A stretch of DNA of 64,000 nucleotides from NCBI GenBank assembly GCA_947652605.1, contig OX393577.1, positions 8,494,868 to 8,558,867 on the forward strand. Direction: 5' to 3'. This document shows positions 48,060 through 58,806 of the stretch, one piece after another. Below the pieces are notes generated by a model, which saw nothing but the letters and a program-made list of their open reading frames with translations, was not told where the DNA came from and did no database searches. The translations under genes were made by a program, and so were the position numbers. This DNA comes from Elmis aenea. Its lineage: Eukaryota; Arthropoda; Insecta; Coleoptera; Elmidae. Each line of letters begins with the position of its first letter. The first letter of the stretch is position 1.

Positions 48060-48380
48060 CAAAACGCAACCCACTTAACCCACTTGCGCCTAAATAGGTA
48101 TGCAATGTGCTTAACAAAGCGCCTACTTTCGGCATTTTTAGGCAACCTGCGTAGACAGAACGTTTAATTAATTGCATACCATGTAGGCGTAATGCACAGT
48201 ACGCAACCCACTAAACGTTGCGCCTATTGATAGGCAACCACGACACAAAACGCCTACGTAGACATGCAACTGATTTGACATAACAGTTACGCAGGCTGTC
48301 TAAAAATGACGAAAGTAGGCGTTTTGTTCAGCACACTGCATAACTACGTAGGCGTAACGTGTTAAGTGGGTTGCGTTCTG
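48060..48380. mobile_element. 321-base MITE nested in the TIR element
   Basis: The ends CAAAACGCAACCCACTTAA and TTAAGTGGGTTGCGTTCTG are flanked by TA (48058..48059, 48381..48382). Inside, GGCGC/TAGGCGT and GCGTAGAC/GTCTAC-like words repeat in both orientations, giving extra secondary structure. Higher in CG than its host. Confidence 0.78.
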
Positions 48381-48399
48381 TAATTATGAATTACAATAA

Positions 48400-49110
48400 A
48401 AACTGAACAATATTGTTCTAATGACGAACAAAATTAATTTCTGCAGTATACAGTACCAAGGTAATCGTAAACTTCAATAAAAATTAAAATAAATTGGGTT
48501 AAGATTAAGTTATTAAAGATTTGGTTTTGGACCAGAACTGTCAAAACACATTTATTAGTAAAAATCCAATAAAAATTAAACTCAATCGAAAAAGGAAATA
48601 AAAATCAAACCATATCTGGTAACGATTAGATTATTAAAAATGTTGTTTTAGACTAGAACTGTCAAAACACAATTTATTAGTAGAAATCCAATAAAAATTA
48701 AACAATGCAATATTTATGTCTCAAATATGGATTTATAAAGTATACTGCACTAACTCAATCGTAAAAGGAAATAAAAATTAAAATATATCTAGTAACGATT
48801 AAGTTATTAAAAATTTTGTTTTGGATCAGAGCTGTCGAAACACATGTATCAGTAAAAATCCAATAACAATTAAATGATACAGTGTTTATGTGTCTAATAT
48901 GAATTCATGAAGTATATTGTATCAAGTTAATCTGCAACTTGTCTATAATTTAAAATATTTATGGTTACGAATAAGTTGTTAAGAAATATGAATTTCTGAA
49001 GTATACTGTACTAGGTCAATCGAGAACTTGAACAAAATTAAAAATATTTAAGGTAAAGAATAAGTTATTAAGAAATTTGTTTTAGACCATTAAATATTTC
49101 AGTAGAGAGA
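48400..49110. repeat. Diverged tandem array, unit about 170 bases
   Basis: Recurring words: TAACGATTA.GTTATTAAAAA-like (48505, 48625, 48793, 48968, 49057), CAGA.CTGTC.AAACACA (48534, 48655, 48828) and AGTATACTG.ACTA (48739, 48996). Units are about 120-175 bases apart, with several deletions. Four to five units. Confidence 0.7.
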
Positions 49111-49164
49111 ATTATCGACGAAAAATAAGTTCTCTTTTTACACTTTCAACTTCTGGCAACCCTA

Positions 49165-49262
49165 TGTTTGCAGAGCCATTTCACTTACTTTTTTGTTCAC
49201 CAAAATTGGACCACAAACAACGGAGTTACAGCTTGTGGCGTTTTTTGTGTGACACCCTGTAT
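49165..49262. repeat. Lone element terminus
   Basis: The sequence ends TTTGTGTGACACCCTG-TA at about 49260, a CAGGGTG-class right end without partner. AFG3L2's 3' end approaches from the other side. Confidence 0.5.
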
Positions 49263-49356
49263 ATTATATCAACATTATAAAATGTTGTTTTCATGTTTTT
49301 TTAAAATTTTAATTAAATAAAACAATACGAAAATAACCGGATAATTAACAAAACAT

Positions 49357-49362
49357 TTTATT
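49357..49362 (-). terminator. Candidate AFG3L2 polyadenylation signal
   Basis: AATAAA on the - strand, about 175 bases downstream of the AFG3L2 stop. It fits a short 3' UTR. Confidence 0.5.
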
Positions 49363-49534
49363 TCCATATATTTTGGATAATTACAAGTGAATGGAAAATA
49401 AAATACTGACATAAATATATGTAATGCAATTTGTTATATTTATGATGAAGGTCTTACGTGGGATCTTAAAAGAAATTCTACAATTAAATATTATACAACT
49501 AGAAATAAAACTGAGAATATATTACACAATGTAA

Positions 49535-52500
49535 CTACGTAGCAGTTCCAGTTTTGGCTTCTTTAGAGTTCGGTTCTCTCTCTTTATTCCACTCTCGAAG
49601 GCCTTCGGGCAATGTTGTGTTTTCTTCAAAAGATCCAGTGCCTTCAACGAATTCTTCATAAGTAGATTTTTCAGGGAACGGCCGTTTTCCCAATATCTCT
49701 ATCATATCGTCTCTGCTAATAATTTCTTGTTTCAATAAACGTTCAGCTACTTTCCTAACATCTTCTTTGTGTTCCTGTAGCAACGTAGTTGTGTGCACAT
49801 GCGCGGTATTAATTAAACTCCTAACTTCGGTGTCTATAATTTGGGCCGTGTTCTCTGAATACGGCTTTTCCAGCATCATTTCGCCTTCCCGTCCCATGTC
49901 GAAACTAACATTACCCACTTTATCGTTCATTCCGAATTGCACGACCTGGGCATAAGCGCTTTGCGTTATTTTTTTCAGATCGTCTTGCGCGCCGGTCGTT
50001 ATTCTGCCGAAAAACAGTTCCTCTGAAACACGGCCGCCCAACGTCATACACATTCTATCGAATAATTGTTCTTTCGTATATAAATATTGATCTTTGGGTA
50101 AGTACTGCGCATATCCCAAACCTTTTCCGCGAGGAATTATCGATACTTTCAGAAGCGGATCGGCATATTGTAAAAACCATCCGGCCACGGCGTGGCCGGC
50201 CTCGTGATACGCCACAGTCTTTTTTTCTTCCGGAGACAACACGTTCGTTTTCTTTTCCATGCCTGCGACGACTCGTTCGATGGCTTGTTCGAAATGCTTC
50301 ATGTTGATCGTTTCGTTCATATCGCGGGCCGCTATCAGCGCAGCTTCGTTACAGACGTTAGCGATGTCCGCTCCCGTGAAACCCGGAGTCAACGCAGCCA
50401 TTTTCCGTGCTAAATCGTTTTTATCCAAGATCGTTTTCAGAGGATTCAAATGGACTTTGAAAATGCTGGCCCGTCCCTTTATGTCGGGCGCCGGCACGAA
50501 AATCTGCCGATCGAAACGTCCCGGTCGTAGCAACGCTTTATCTAAAATATCAACGCGATTCGTAGCGGCGAGCACCACCACGTTCGTCGTGGTGTTAAAT
50601 CCGTCCATTTCAACTAACAATTGATTTAAGGTGTTTTCTTGTTCGGAGTGTCCACCAAAGCTGCGGCCCCCGCGTTTTCTACCAACGGCGTCGATTTCGT
50701 CAATGAATAATATACACGGCGCATGTTTCCTTGCCATTGCAAACAGATCTCTTACCCTGGACGGCCCAACGCCGACGAACATTTCTAAGAATTCAGATCC
50801 AGAAACGGTTATGAACGGTACGTTTGCTTCTCCTGCTGTTGCTTTTGCTAGCAGTGTTTTACCAGTACCAGGTGGACCTAAAGATCGAACATTTGAATAA
50901 TTATAACAAGACAATAACACTAAGGAAGAGACAGATTTGAGGATATTCGAAAGGAAAATCATGAGAGCAATACTTGGACCAGTTAGAGTAACAGATACGG
51001 AATGCAGAGTTAGAACAAATGCAGAAAATAAACAAGAACTGAAGGAAGGAGACGTAGTAACAAAAATAAGCCAGCACAGGGTGAGATGGTTGGGACATGT
51101 TTTTAGAGCCCAAATCAATTCAGTGTTAAAATGGGATCCCCGAGGAAAGAGGAGATGTGGCAGACCTAGGTCAGAATGGATGCAAGGAGCATGGGCGTCC
51201 GCAGAAAATTATCCAGGGGGGGGCAAAGCTTGCAGACTAAATTGCTTACAACTGATCCTATCAGGAATGCATTAAAATATTAACGAACTTTTAACTTGAC
51301 CCTCTTTCATTTGGTCATTAATGAAATACTCGATTCCAGGGAGGGGCAAGTGCCCCGTTTGCCTTCCCTGTGGACACCCATGGCAGGAAGTGATAGACGA
51401 TCTAAGCAGGGTAGGGGTTGTTTAATTTCGGTCATTGTAATGAGGTGTCATATCTCCGTTATTGTTGCAAACATCAAAAAAATGTATGAAGATTATTTTT
51501 TAATATTTTTGGGCAAATTTGATGGTGCTCAGAAAAACCTTTTTATGCTTACCGTTTAAAAGTTATGACACTTACTTACCCTTTTTTAAATGGTAACTAT
51601 AGTTGGCTGTGACCTATTTGAATTCGTTCTTTTGTCTCATTTGAAATATATAAAGGTATATAGTTATTTTCAAAAATACTAAAGTTACAAAGGTTTTTAA
51701 TTAAAAAAGAAAGTAGGCTGTGAAAACAAAACATTGTTACAATTAACTCATATTCAAATTTTTTTCCGTAACTGCTGATTCTGACTTCCTTGTTTATCTT
51801 TTGTTCACATCTTTTTTTTTCACAGCCTACTTTTTGTTTACAAGTTATCTTCAAAAAAAAATCTTTATTAACTTTCGTATTATTGAAAATAACTACATCA
51901 ACCCTTATACAGGGTGTCCCGTTTTTCGAGGCTAAGCATGGGTATCTATCTCGCTTATCTTTAGAGATACAAAGTCGGTTAAATTAGACAAAAGTTGCAC
52001 ATTTTCATGCTGAGCAATAATTTTAAGAGATAATTGCCTTATCATTTTTAGGTTTTGAGATATCGAAAAAAATGAGAATTTGTAATTTTTGTTTTTCTTT
52101 TAATTCAAAAACCAATGACTTTAGTTTTTTCTAATACAGACATTATCAAGGCAAACATAAGGAGAATTCAAATCTGTCAATATCTTTTTTTTTACTTTCA
52201 AAATGGCCGAGATACGATAGTCAACTGTTTTTTGTCTTTTGGGCGCCATATTGGATTTTCACATTTTTGAATAAAGATCTTTTTTCTGATTACAACGATG
52301 ATGTCATTATTGAATTCATATTTTTCGAAGAGTGCCTTGGAAAAACGTACAAAATACTTGTTTCCAAGGAAAATTTTGACAATTCGTCAAAATTTTGTAT
52401 GTTGTTGGGCACGTTGTGCATAAGTACGTCACGAAAATGCCTCAAACCATACTTCTGCCTAAGCTAAGCAAACGATCCATACTCGTCTAAATTTCTATGG

Positions 52501-55500
52501 AGCCTTTCCGAAAAACGCAGCTGGTATGCTTCTGACATAGCTTGTACATTACAAGAAAAAGTGCCTTGGTAATGTCTAGAAAAAACTAGCTTCATTGGGT
52601 TTTGAATTAAAAGATAAAAATTATACAAATTCTCGTTTTTTTTCGATATCTCAAAAACTTGAAATGATAAGGCAATTATCTCTTAAAATTATTGCTCAGA
52701 ATGAAAATGCGCAACTTTTGTCTAATTTAACCGACTTTGTATCTCTAAATATAAGCGAGATAGATACCCATGCTTAGCCTCGAAAAACGGGACACCCTGT
52801 ATACGTACATACTAGAAATGAGAACAAAATAAAGGATTCAAAAAAGTCATGGCTAACTAGATTCCACTTAAAAAAAAGTAAGTTTGTGTCATAACTTGTT
52901 AACAGTAGGCATAAAATAATTTTTTTAAGCACCATCTAATTCTACGTATAAATTACCAAACATAATTTTTTATTTTTTCGATGTTTACAACACTTTCGTG
53001 AAATGACAAAAATACAGTTTTTCAATAATAACATAAAAACAGAAACTGATCTAATATTTTTAAAAACGGTTCTCAATTTGTCTCAAAATTGCATGCTTTT
53101 GGTAATTTATCTTGAATATTAAGCAAGATAGCCATGCAATGTACAAGCAAGTGCAAAACATTATTTATGTTAATGAATCATCTGTTTTCTCACGTTTGTT
53201 AAACAAAAACAGTTAACTTACCTGTTAACATTGCTCCTTTAGGTATTTTTGCCCCTAGATCGATATATTGCTGAGGATTTTTCAAAAAGTTTACAAACTC
53301 CAATATTTCTATTTTAGCTTCTTCACAACCAGCTACATCTCTAAAAAAATTACTTCAATTAAACAAAGAAAACCAGTGTTCTTTCATTATGCTCAGCATC
53401 AATATATTAATGAAAAAGTTCACACTATTAGTTGAAAGATTTGATTAAATAAGCAAAATGAATTTATACAGGGTGTCCCAAATTTGAGTAAATGCATGGG
53501 GATCTCGCTTATCTTAAGAGCTACGAGGTCGGTTAAATTAGGGCAAAGTTGCGAAATTAGATGCTTATCAAATATCTGCAAAAGAAAATTTTCATAGCTG
53601 TCTTAGTTTAAAAGTTATTTAAGAAAAACCGAAAAAATTGATTTTAGTTTTTTTGCCGTATTTCCTACATTTTTTAAGATATTGACAATCTGGAAGCACT
53701 TCTCCATGGCAACTTCTTACGCTTTATATTTTAGATAACATAGAATTTCCAACAACGTTTCGTCTCTTCAGAACCATCAACTTCATTTTTTTAAATACGG
53801 CGAAAAAAATGTAATCTCATAGTCGGATAGCATTTTGTCTTCTGATTTCAATGATACTTAATATCTAAAATGATATTTTACCACAAAAATTTAAGAAAAA
53901 CTCATTTTGTCCAAATTGTAAATCAAATGATCTTATAAAAAAAAAGTTTTTCTCAAATTTTTGTGGTAAAATATCATTTTAGCAGTGGCGTGCGGTCCAT
54001 GGATGCGGTGGATGCGGCGCATCCCCTAAAATTCACGTCAAGAATATTTTTATAACGTATCATATTTGAATTTCGTGTAGCTTTATATTGCTTTGATTTA
54101 TTTTTGGTAACGTGATTATTTATTACGTGATATTTATTATATGCGATGTTTTGCCTGCTCGAAAAATTTGCATTAACCCATCTATATCCAGCGAGCGGCC
54201 GACTACGGACGAAATGTGTGCGATGCGTAGCGCTAGCTAGCACTTGTGAGCATGACTATGGGATGCGGATTCGGAATTTGCTTCCTTGTGTGCACTGCGA
54301 TGAAGTCTATAGTCTATGGCCGTATCGTTGCTTACTTAACATCTACGGTGGATGCGGTAACTCCGTTTGCTTCCATGGGCAGCTCGCACTCGATTAATGT
54401 TTTCGCACGCTACAAAAATAATCATTTCCGTTGTGTTGATTTTTTTTACTCTCTTTGATTCAAGCTACTTCTGTTTAAATCAGCTTTACTCAATTTTTAG
54501 TGCACTGTTTCGCTACATACAATTTTGTAGAATAAAATTGAATTTAAAAAAATAAATTGGTCGTTTTTTTTTGGACAGCATCCCCTGGTTGAAAAGTCAC
54601 CGCACGCCACTGCATTTTAGATATTAAGTATCATTGAAATCAGAAGACAAAATGCTATCCGACTATGAGATTACATTTTTTTCGCCGTATTTAAGAAAAT
54701 GAAGTTGATGATGGTTCTGAAGAGACGAAACGTTGTTGGAAATTCTACGTTATCTCAAAATATAAAGCGTAAGAAGTTGCCATGGAGAAGTGCTTCCAGA
54801 TTGTCGATATCTTAAAAAATGTAGGAAATAGGACAAAAAAACGAAAATCCATTTTTTCAGTTTTTCTTGAATAACTTTTGAACTAAGACGGCTATGAAAA
54901 TTTTCTTTGCAGATATTTGATGAGCATCTAATTTCGCAACTTTGCGCTAATTAACCGACCTCGTAACTCTTAAGATAAGCAAGATCCCCATGCATTTACT
55001 CGAATTTGGGACACCCTGTATACAAAGTGGACAAAATTCGATCGGATTACAAGATTGATTGAGAAACGTTTAAATTACCACAAATATGCAGTTTTTTAAA
55101 ACAAACTCACATCAGTGTTGTGTATCTTTTGTTCACGCCTTGTTTCTTATTTTGTTTTCACAGCCTACTTTTTGTTTCTAAATAATTTTTTTTTAAATAG
55201 TTTATCGCTAATTAAATAAAAACTGTAAATGATACAATAGTACTGAAATCGATTTTATCCTAAAAAATTGCACACTTTTGGTAAATTTAACAATTCTCCA
55301 TCTTTATTAATAGGTGCAAATTGTTATTTGATTTATTTTGCCATTGACAAACCTTAATTTTATTAACAGCGTCAAAGTACGTGGAATTAATAAACTATGT
55401 ACAGTATTAAGATTTGCAATTATTAACAAAAGTACTTAAAAATAAAGTATTTATTGGAAATTTAAGTTCAAAAAATATTAGAAGTATCCATCCGTATAAT

Positions 55501-56696
55501 TGTAATATTTAAGCAATGCATGACATACCTAAATCGAACTCCAATTTCATTGGAATTAATAAGTTTTGCTGTACTTTCCATGACACCACCAAAAAGGCCA
55601 CCTCCTTTGCGTCCTTTACGACCACCCATCATTTCGGCGGAACGCCGCATCATATACACTAAGAAACCAATAACAATAAGTGTCGGAAGTAATCCAGACA
55701 GATTTGATGCTTCCAGTTCCGTTTTATATATAACAGGCACAAAATTTGGTGGTTCCACGTTCATTTCAATTTGAGCATTTTCTAAATTTCGTTCAAATGA
55801 ATCAACACTACCAATATTAAACCAAAGCATACTCTAAAAAATGGAAAGTAATGGTTAGTGACAGTTAACTCCACTATGAAAAGATTTTTTAATGTAAACG
55901 AATATTTACAATCAAATGAATTACTTACAGCTCCATCTACGGAATTGCCAGCCGTTAAACGCACTCTAACCCATTTTTTATTGACAACTTCTAACTTTTC
56001 AACGATTCCTCTAACTAAATAACTAAAATTAAAAGATGTTTAAAGTTTATAACAACAATAATCATAATATTATACCTATGTACAAATTCTTTCCAACCAA
56101 TTTCCTTGTAACCCATTTCCCAAAAGGCTAAACTAGCTAAAAATGCTATCGTCCCAGCTGCTCCAAGTATATACCATTTATCTCTCTCGTTATCTCCAAA
56201 TGGTTTTCCTCCGCTTCCCCTAAAGCAACCAATGTATCAATGGCACAAAATAACACAAACTGTAACTGACCTGCTGCCAGTACCTCCAAACAGTCCAAAC
56301 GACCATTGATCATAAGGTTTCGAGGGGCCGGATTGCCCTGCAGATGGGCCAGTACGATGTGGTGCTGCAGAAGGTTTCGGTTCAGTTTTACTTTCTTTAG
56401 GTTTTGCATCTTTGGCTTCCTTAACTTCTTTAGTAGGTTGTTTAGAACCAGGTTTAAAATATTTTTCGAATCCTTTGGGAGGTTTTTCGCAGAAAAGTCT
56501 CAATTCGTTAAATGCATTTCTAAAAGTCGACAAACTCTGAAATTTGATAATTATAAAACACAAAATTTGACATAATAAATTGCCAGGTTATGTTCAAATT
56601 TCATCATACCTTTTGATTATCTGTATTGTATAACTTGATACTTTTCCACACCAATTTTTCTAACTTTCTGCTAGTGCTTAAAAGTCTATATGCCAT
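49535..56696 (-). CDS. Afg3l2: AFG3L2-type mitochondrial m-AAA protease (7 coding exons)
   Basis: Coding exons in order: 56610..56696, 56271..56536, 56076..56219, 55929..56022, 55529..55833, 53222..53340, 49535..50877. They give 785 residues, near the usual 800. This ATP-driven zinc protease of the inner mitochondrial membrane, active as a hexamer facing the matrix, degrades misfolded membrane proteins and processes ribosomal protein L32. Seen: a basic N-terminus fitting a presequence; P-P-K-G-F-E-K-Y-F in exon 2; membrane segments at about 133-154 and 243-259 around the intermembrane domain (W-F-N-I-G-S-V-D); Walker A G-P-P-G-T-G-K-T (339-346); Walker [16 protein letters not shown]; zinc site H-E-A-G-H (563-567); third ligand in T-G-A-Q-D-D. 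The intron after exon 6 splits the first Walker glycine codon. An in-frame stop lies just upstream of the ATG. The 527-codon open frame over exon 7 runs on into intron. AFG3L2, not paraplegin, is favoured by overall match. Confidence 0.97.
50897..51440 (+). mobile_element. Non-LTR C-terminal fragment in AFG3L2 intron 6
   Basis: The + strand reads [22 protein letters not shown] and [11 protein letters not shown]. After the MITE at 51190..51382 it resumes as V-I-D-D-L-S-R-V-G. It starts about 20 bases from the AFG3L2 acceptor and is antisense to the gene. Only the tail of the polyprotein is present. Confidence 0.8.
51190..51382. mobile_element. hAT-like MITE inside the non-LTR fragment
   Basis: The ends CATGGGCGTCCGCAG and CTGTGGACACCCATG are flanked by GCAAGGAG (51182..51189) and GCAGGAAG (51383..51390), 6 of 8 alike. 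Removing it and one flank joins W-M-Q-G to V-I-D-D-L in the retrotransposon frame, which confirms the edges. A G8 run lies at 51217. Confidence 0.78.
51441..51909. other. Intron 6 sequence with a repeated phrase
   Basis: GTAGGCTGTGAAAACAAAAC (51713) is answered by TTTTCACAGCCTACTTTTTG (51818), and the latter recurs at 55150-55170 and loosely at 24975-24990. This is another dispersed inverted repeat, too decayed to bound. Confidence 0.45.
51910..52799. repeat. Foldback element FB-H (AFG3L2 intron 6)
   Basis: CAGGGTGTCCCGTTTTTCGA and its complement ending GGGACACCCTG at 52799, flanked by TA on both sides. Arms pair for about 240-300 bases (GGCTAAGCATGGGTATCT, AGAGATAATTGCCTTATCAT). The spacer 52200-52560 has no recognised protein relic. 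Confidence 0.9.
52800..53221. other. Intron 6 sequence
   Basis: Nothing clear. A short echo of FB-B (AGTCATGGCTAACTAGATTC, 52846) is present. Confidence 0.35.
53469..55018. repeat. Foldback element FB-I (AFG3L2 intron 5)
   Basis: CAGGGTGTCCCAAATTTGAG and its complement ending GGGACACCCTG at 55018, with TA on both sides. Arms of about 450 bases pair closely (ATGCATGGGGATCTCGCTTA, CCATGGCAACTTCTTACGCT). The palindrome centre is near 53925. The right arm was split later by the hAT at 53983..54612. Confidence 0.92.
53983..54612. mobile_element. hAT-like element, 630 bases, exact 8-base duplication
   Basis: The ends CAGTGGCGTGCGGTCCAT and CACCGCACGCCACTG are flanked by identical CATTTTAG (53975..53982, 54613..54620). 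GGTGGATGCGG occurs near the left end and again at 54348. Open frames inside show no transposase motif. It is nested in FB-I and therefore younger than it. Confidence 0.93.
55019..55528. other. AFG3L2 intron 5 remainder
   Basis: Apart from the dispersed CACAGCCTACTTTTTGTTT phrase (55158), nothing is recognised. Confidence 0.35.
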
Positions 56697-57080
56697 ATCA
56701 AACTTAATAGAACTTTATCAAAAAAAGAAAAATTGAACTCACATAACCGACCTCATCCTAACCACACTTTAATTTAGGAAAATAATGAACATGACGGCTG
56801 AAAGTTGTAAGGTACAATGTGTCACTACTTACGTCAACGGACTTTTAGCGTTTGGGTTTAAAATTTTTACAATTCACTACAATATAAAAGCTAATATAAG
56901 AATTCCATAAAAATTTAAACGAATAAATCTTACTCACTAAATAAATAAATAAATACAAATTACTTTAACATTTAAATTTAAGTAATTTTAAGATGTTGTG
57001 GCACAACAAACACGCCCACAATTGTCAACTTGACGTTTAGCTAACCTCAATTAATTACGGTTCAAAGTTTCAAATGAAAA
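56697..57080. promoter_or_regulatory. Shared divergent promoter region
   Basis: Only 384 bases separate the AFG3L2 start codon (- strand) from the C3orf38-homologue start codon (+ strand). Both 5' UTRs and both promoters must fit here unless upstream exons exist. No TATA box or initiator is convincing. Free of the repeats that fill the rest of the window. Confidence 0.6.
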
Positions 57081-58095
57081 ATGCAAAATCAAGCAGCAAT
57101 TATTGGTTTACGACAAATTCTCTCCAAACTAGAGAGTAATGAGTTATTTGGATTAGCAGCTACAGTCACACAAGGACTTCTGAGGAATAAATTAGATACA
57201 AAAAATGGTAATTTGCTATAAATTAAATTTTATTTAAAAAGTCACATTTAAAATCAATAATTGCTTTCTGAATGGTGATATTCAAATTATTTGATTTGAA
57301 CAAAAATCTCTTTATTTTCCAGAAGTGGTGGATGCCATATTAATGCATTCTCCAAATGAAATAAGTGTTCTTAAACGAAAAGTTATTACAAGAGACATAT
57401 TATTTTCCTATTTACATGAAAATGAAATATCTGTTAAGTTACCGGTTACAAAAAATGACCTGATATCAAAAATATGTGAATACTGGAAAATACGTTACAA
57501 AGATATAGAAAATAGAGACAATTTTCCAGTTAGTAGACAAGACGAAAATAAACACATCGCCCAACTGAATGATCCGATTTCGCAAGATTTACAAATAAAA
57601 GAGTGTGAAACAGATACAAATGCAATGGCAAAACAATTTTGTGAATGGTTTTACAGTATGATGAATGAAAATTTACCTATAGGAGAAGAGCATTTTTGGC
57701 AAGATGCCAGAATTAAAGTTAATATGATAGCCGGTACCCAAACTATAACTGAAATGGCTAATAATAATACGTCAGAGCTAGTGCAGTTACTGTTTAAGAT
57801 AAGAAGAGATCATACGCTATATTTCAATCCAAATTTGCTGAAAGAAGGAGTGCAAGGTCGAATGCAACCACATGGTTTAGTTGTTGTTGTGGCTTGCGGA
57901 ACACTACATAGAGATAGTTTATGTGTTGGTATTTTCGAACAAATGTTTATGTTAGCTAGAGATCCATTTTCAGATAACAACTGGAAAATAAAAGTAACAG
58001 AACTTAATTTGAAAAGTAAAAATGAAGTGCAATCACCGCCAACATTAAGTGATAGTAATTTAACATCCAATGTATTAGCATTACCATTAAGTTAA
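57081..58095 (+). CDS. C3orf38 homologue (DUF4518), 2 exons
   Basis: Exons 57081..57207 and 57323..58095 join in phase (split codon G|AA) to 299 residues; the human protein is somewhat longer. Recognised by the pattern of the first 80 residues: an N-terminal helix-rich part (L-R-Q-I-L-S-K-L-E-S-N-E-L), A-I-L-M-H-S and K-R-K-V-I-T-R-D-I-L-F-S-Y-L. The C-terminal half contains W-F-Y-S-M-M-N, then G-E-E-H-F-W-Q-D-A and the H-G-L-V-V-V-V-A-C-G-T-L-H strand near the end. The molecular function is poorly known; the human gene has been linked to apoptosis. The start is the ATG giving M-Q-N-Q-A; the ATG at 57074 is in another frame. The intron is 115 bases. It shares a promoter region with AFG3L2, which suggests housekeeping expression (inference). 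Confidence 0.87.
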
Positions 58096-58307
58096 TGAAA
58101 TGTTTTTACATTGTAAAATATTGGTTTCGTTTTGCATTTAACACCAGTATTTATGAAATATTTGTGTATAAATATTTTGAAATTTAAATCACTGTTGTAA
58201 TTTCTTATCACCCTCATATTATTATATAAACTTAATTATTATTCTTATTCATCTTTTTCAAATGACTTGTTTTACCATTTTTTTGTTCATTTTAGTTGTT
58301 AGTTAAA

Positions 58308-58600
58308 CAACGTGTACCAAATTCGAATGTTTTAAGGGGTATCTCGGTACTATAATAGTTGGTAATAGTTGTTTTTTCACTGCTAACATAACTTGTTTAC
58401 GAAATCAACAAAATCATGGCAAATTTTAATAATAAAATTTTCCCAAAATTAACTATATCTCACTTATTTTTTGCAACAAATATATAAAACTATGTGTTTT
58501 TAAAAAGCTAAAAAAATACTCTTTTATATAAAGTCATGGCCAATAGAGTTCCCATTCAAAAAAAGCTACTAAAAGTCACAAATAGTTTATTATGTATTAT
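58308..58600. repeat. FB-B half-element
   Basis: It starts ACCAAATTCGAATGTTTTAA with GGGGTATCTCGG. It then jumps to the inner part of the FB-B right arm (CAAAATCATGGCAAA, AACAAATATATAAAACTA, AAAGTCATGGCCAA). It is internally deleted and lies between the convergent C3orf38 homologue and DuoxA. Confidence 0.7.
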
Positions 58601-58709
58601 TTACTTAATATATTACATTACATATATTCGTGCTAGCCATTAAGCAAAATTAATGCTAAGCAAAAAAGCTTTTCAGTTGCTAATTCAACTATAAATTTTT
58701 TTCATGTTC

Positions 58710-58715
58710 TTTATT
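58710..58715 (-). terminator. Candidate DuoxA polyadenylation signal
   Basis: AATAAA on the - strand, about 92 bases after the DuoxA stop. The duplicated copy at 63560 has AACAAAC in the same place, so the signal is lost there. Confidence 0.5.
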
Positions 58716-58806
58716 TTGAAGTTCCAGGCAGTTCTTGTTGATGCTCGCGAATTATTCTAGAAAACGTTAAGATTTATAGATAAAGTTATTTAAAATTACA
58801 ACATTC

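Larger units (their letters stand above)
47517..49162. mobile_element. TIR element with internal tandem array
   Basis: The ends GGGTTGCCAGAA and TTCTGGCAACCC are flanked by TA (47515..47516, 49163..49164). AGAGAACA/AGTTCTCT-type words follow inside. It holds the MITE 48060..48380 and the diverged tandem array 48400..49110. There is no transposase. A TA duplication would suit a Tc1/mariner-related mover, but class is inferred. Confidence 0.65.

Noticed and set aside
48400..49110. Possible CRISPR-like array
   Set aside because: Units are long, adjoining and diverged, without short identical repeats and unique spacers; it is a eukaryotic minisatellite within a transposon.
50192..50900. Three + strand open frames of 73 to 121 codons
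   Set aside because: Antisense shadows of AFG3L2 exon 7, which has all the catalytic motifs on the - strand.
49535..51118. 527-codon reading frame as a single-exon AFG3L2
   Set aside because: Residues upstream of G-P-P-G-T-G-K-T in that frame are antisense retrotransposon sequence; an acceptor at 50878-50879 and upstream exons in phase show the true structure.
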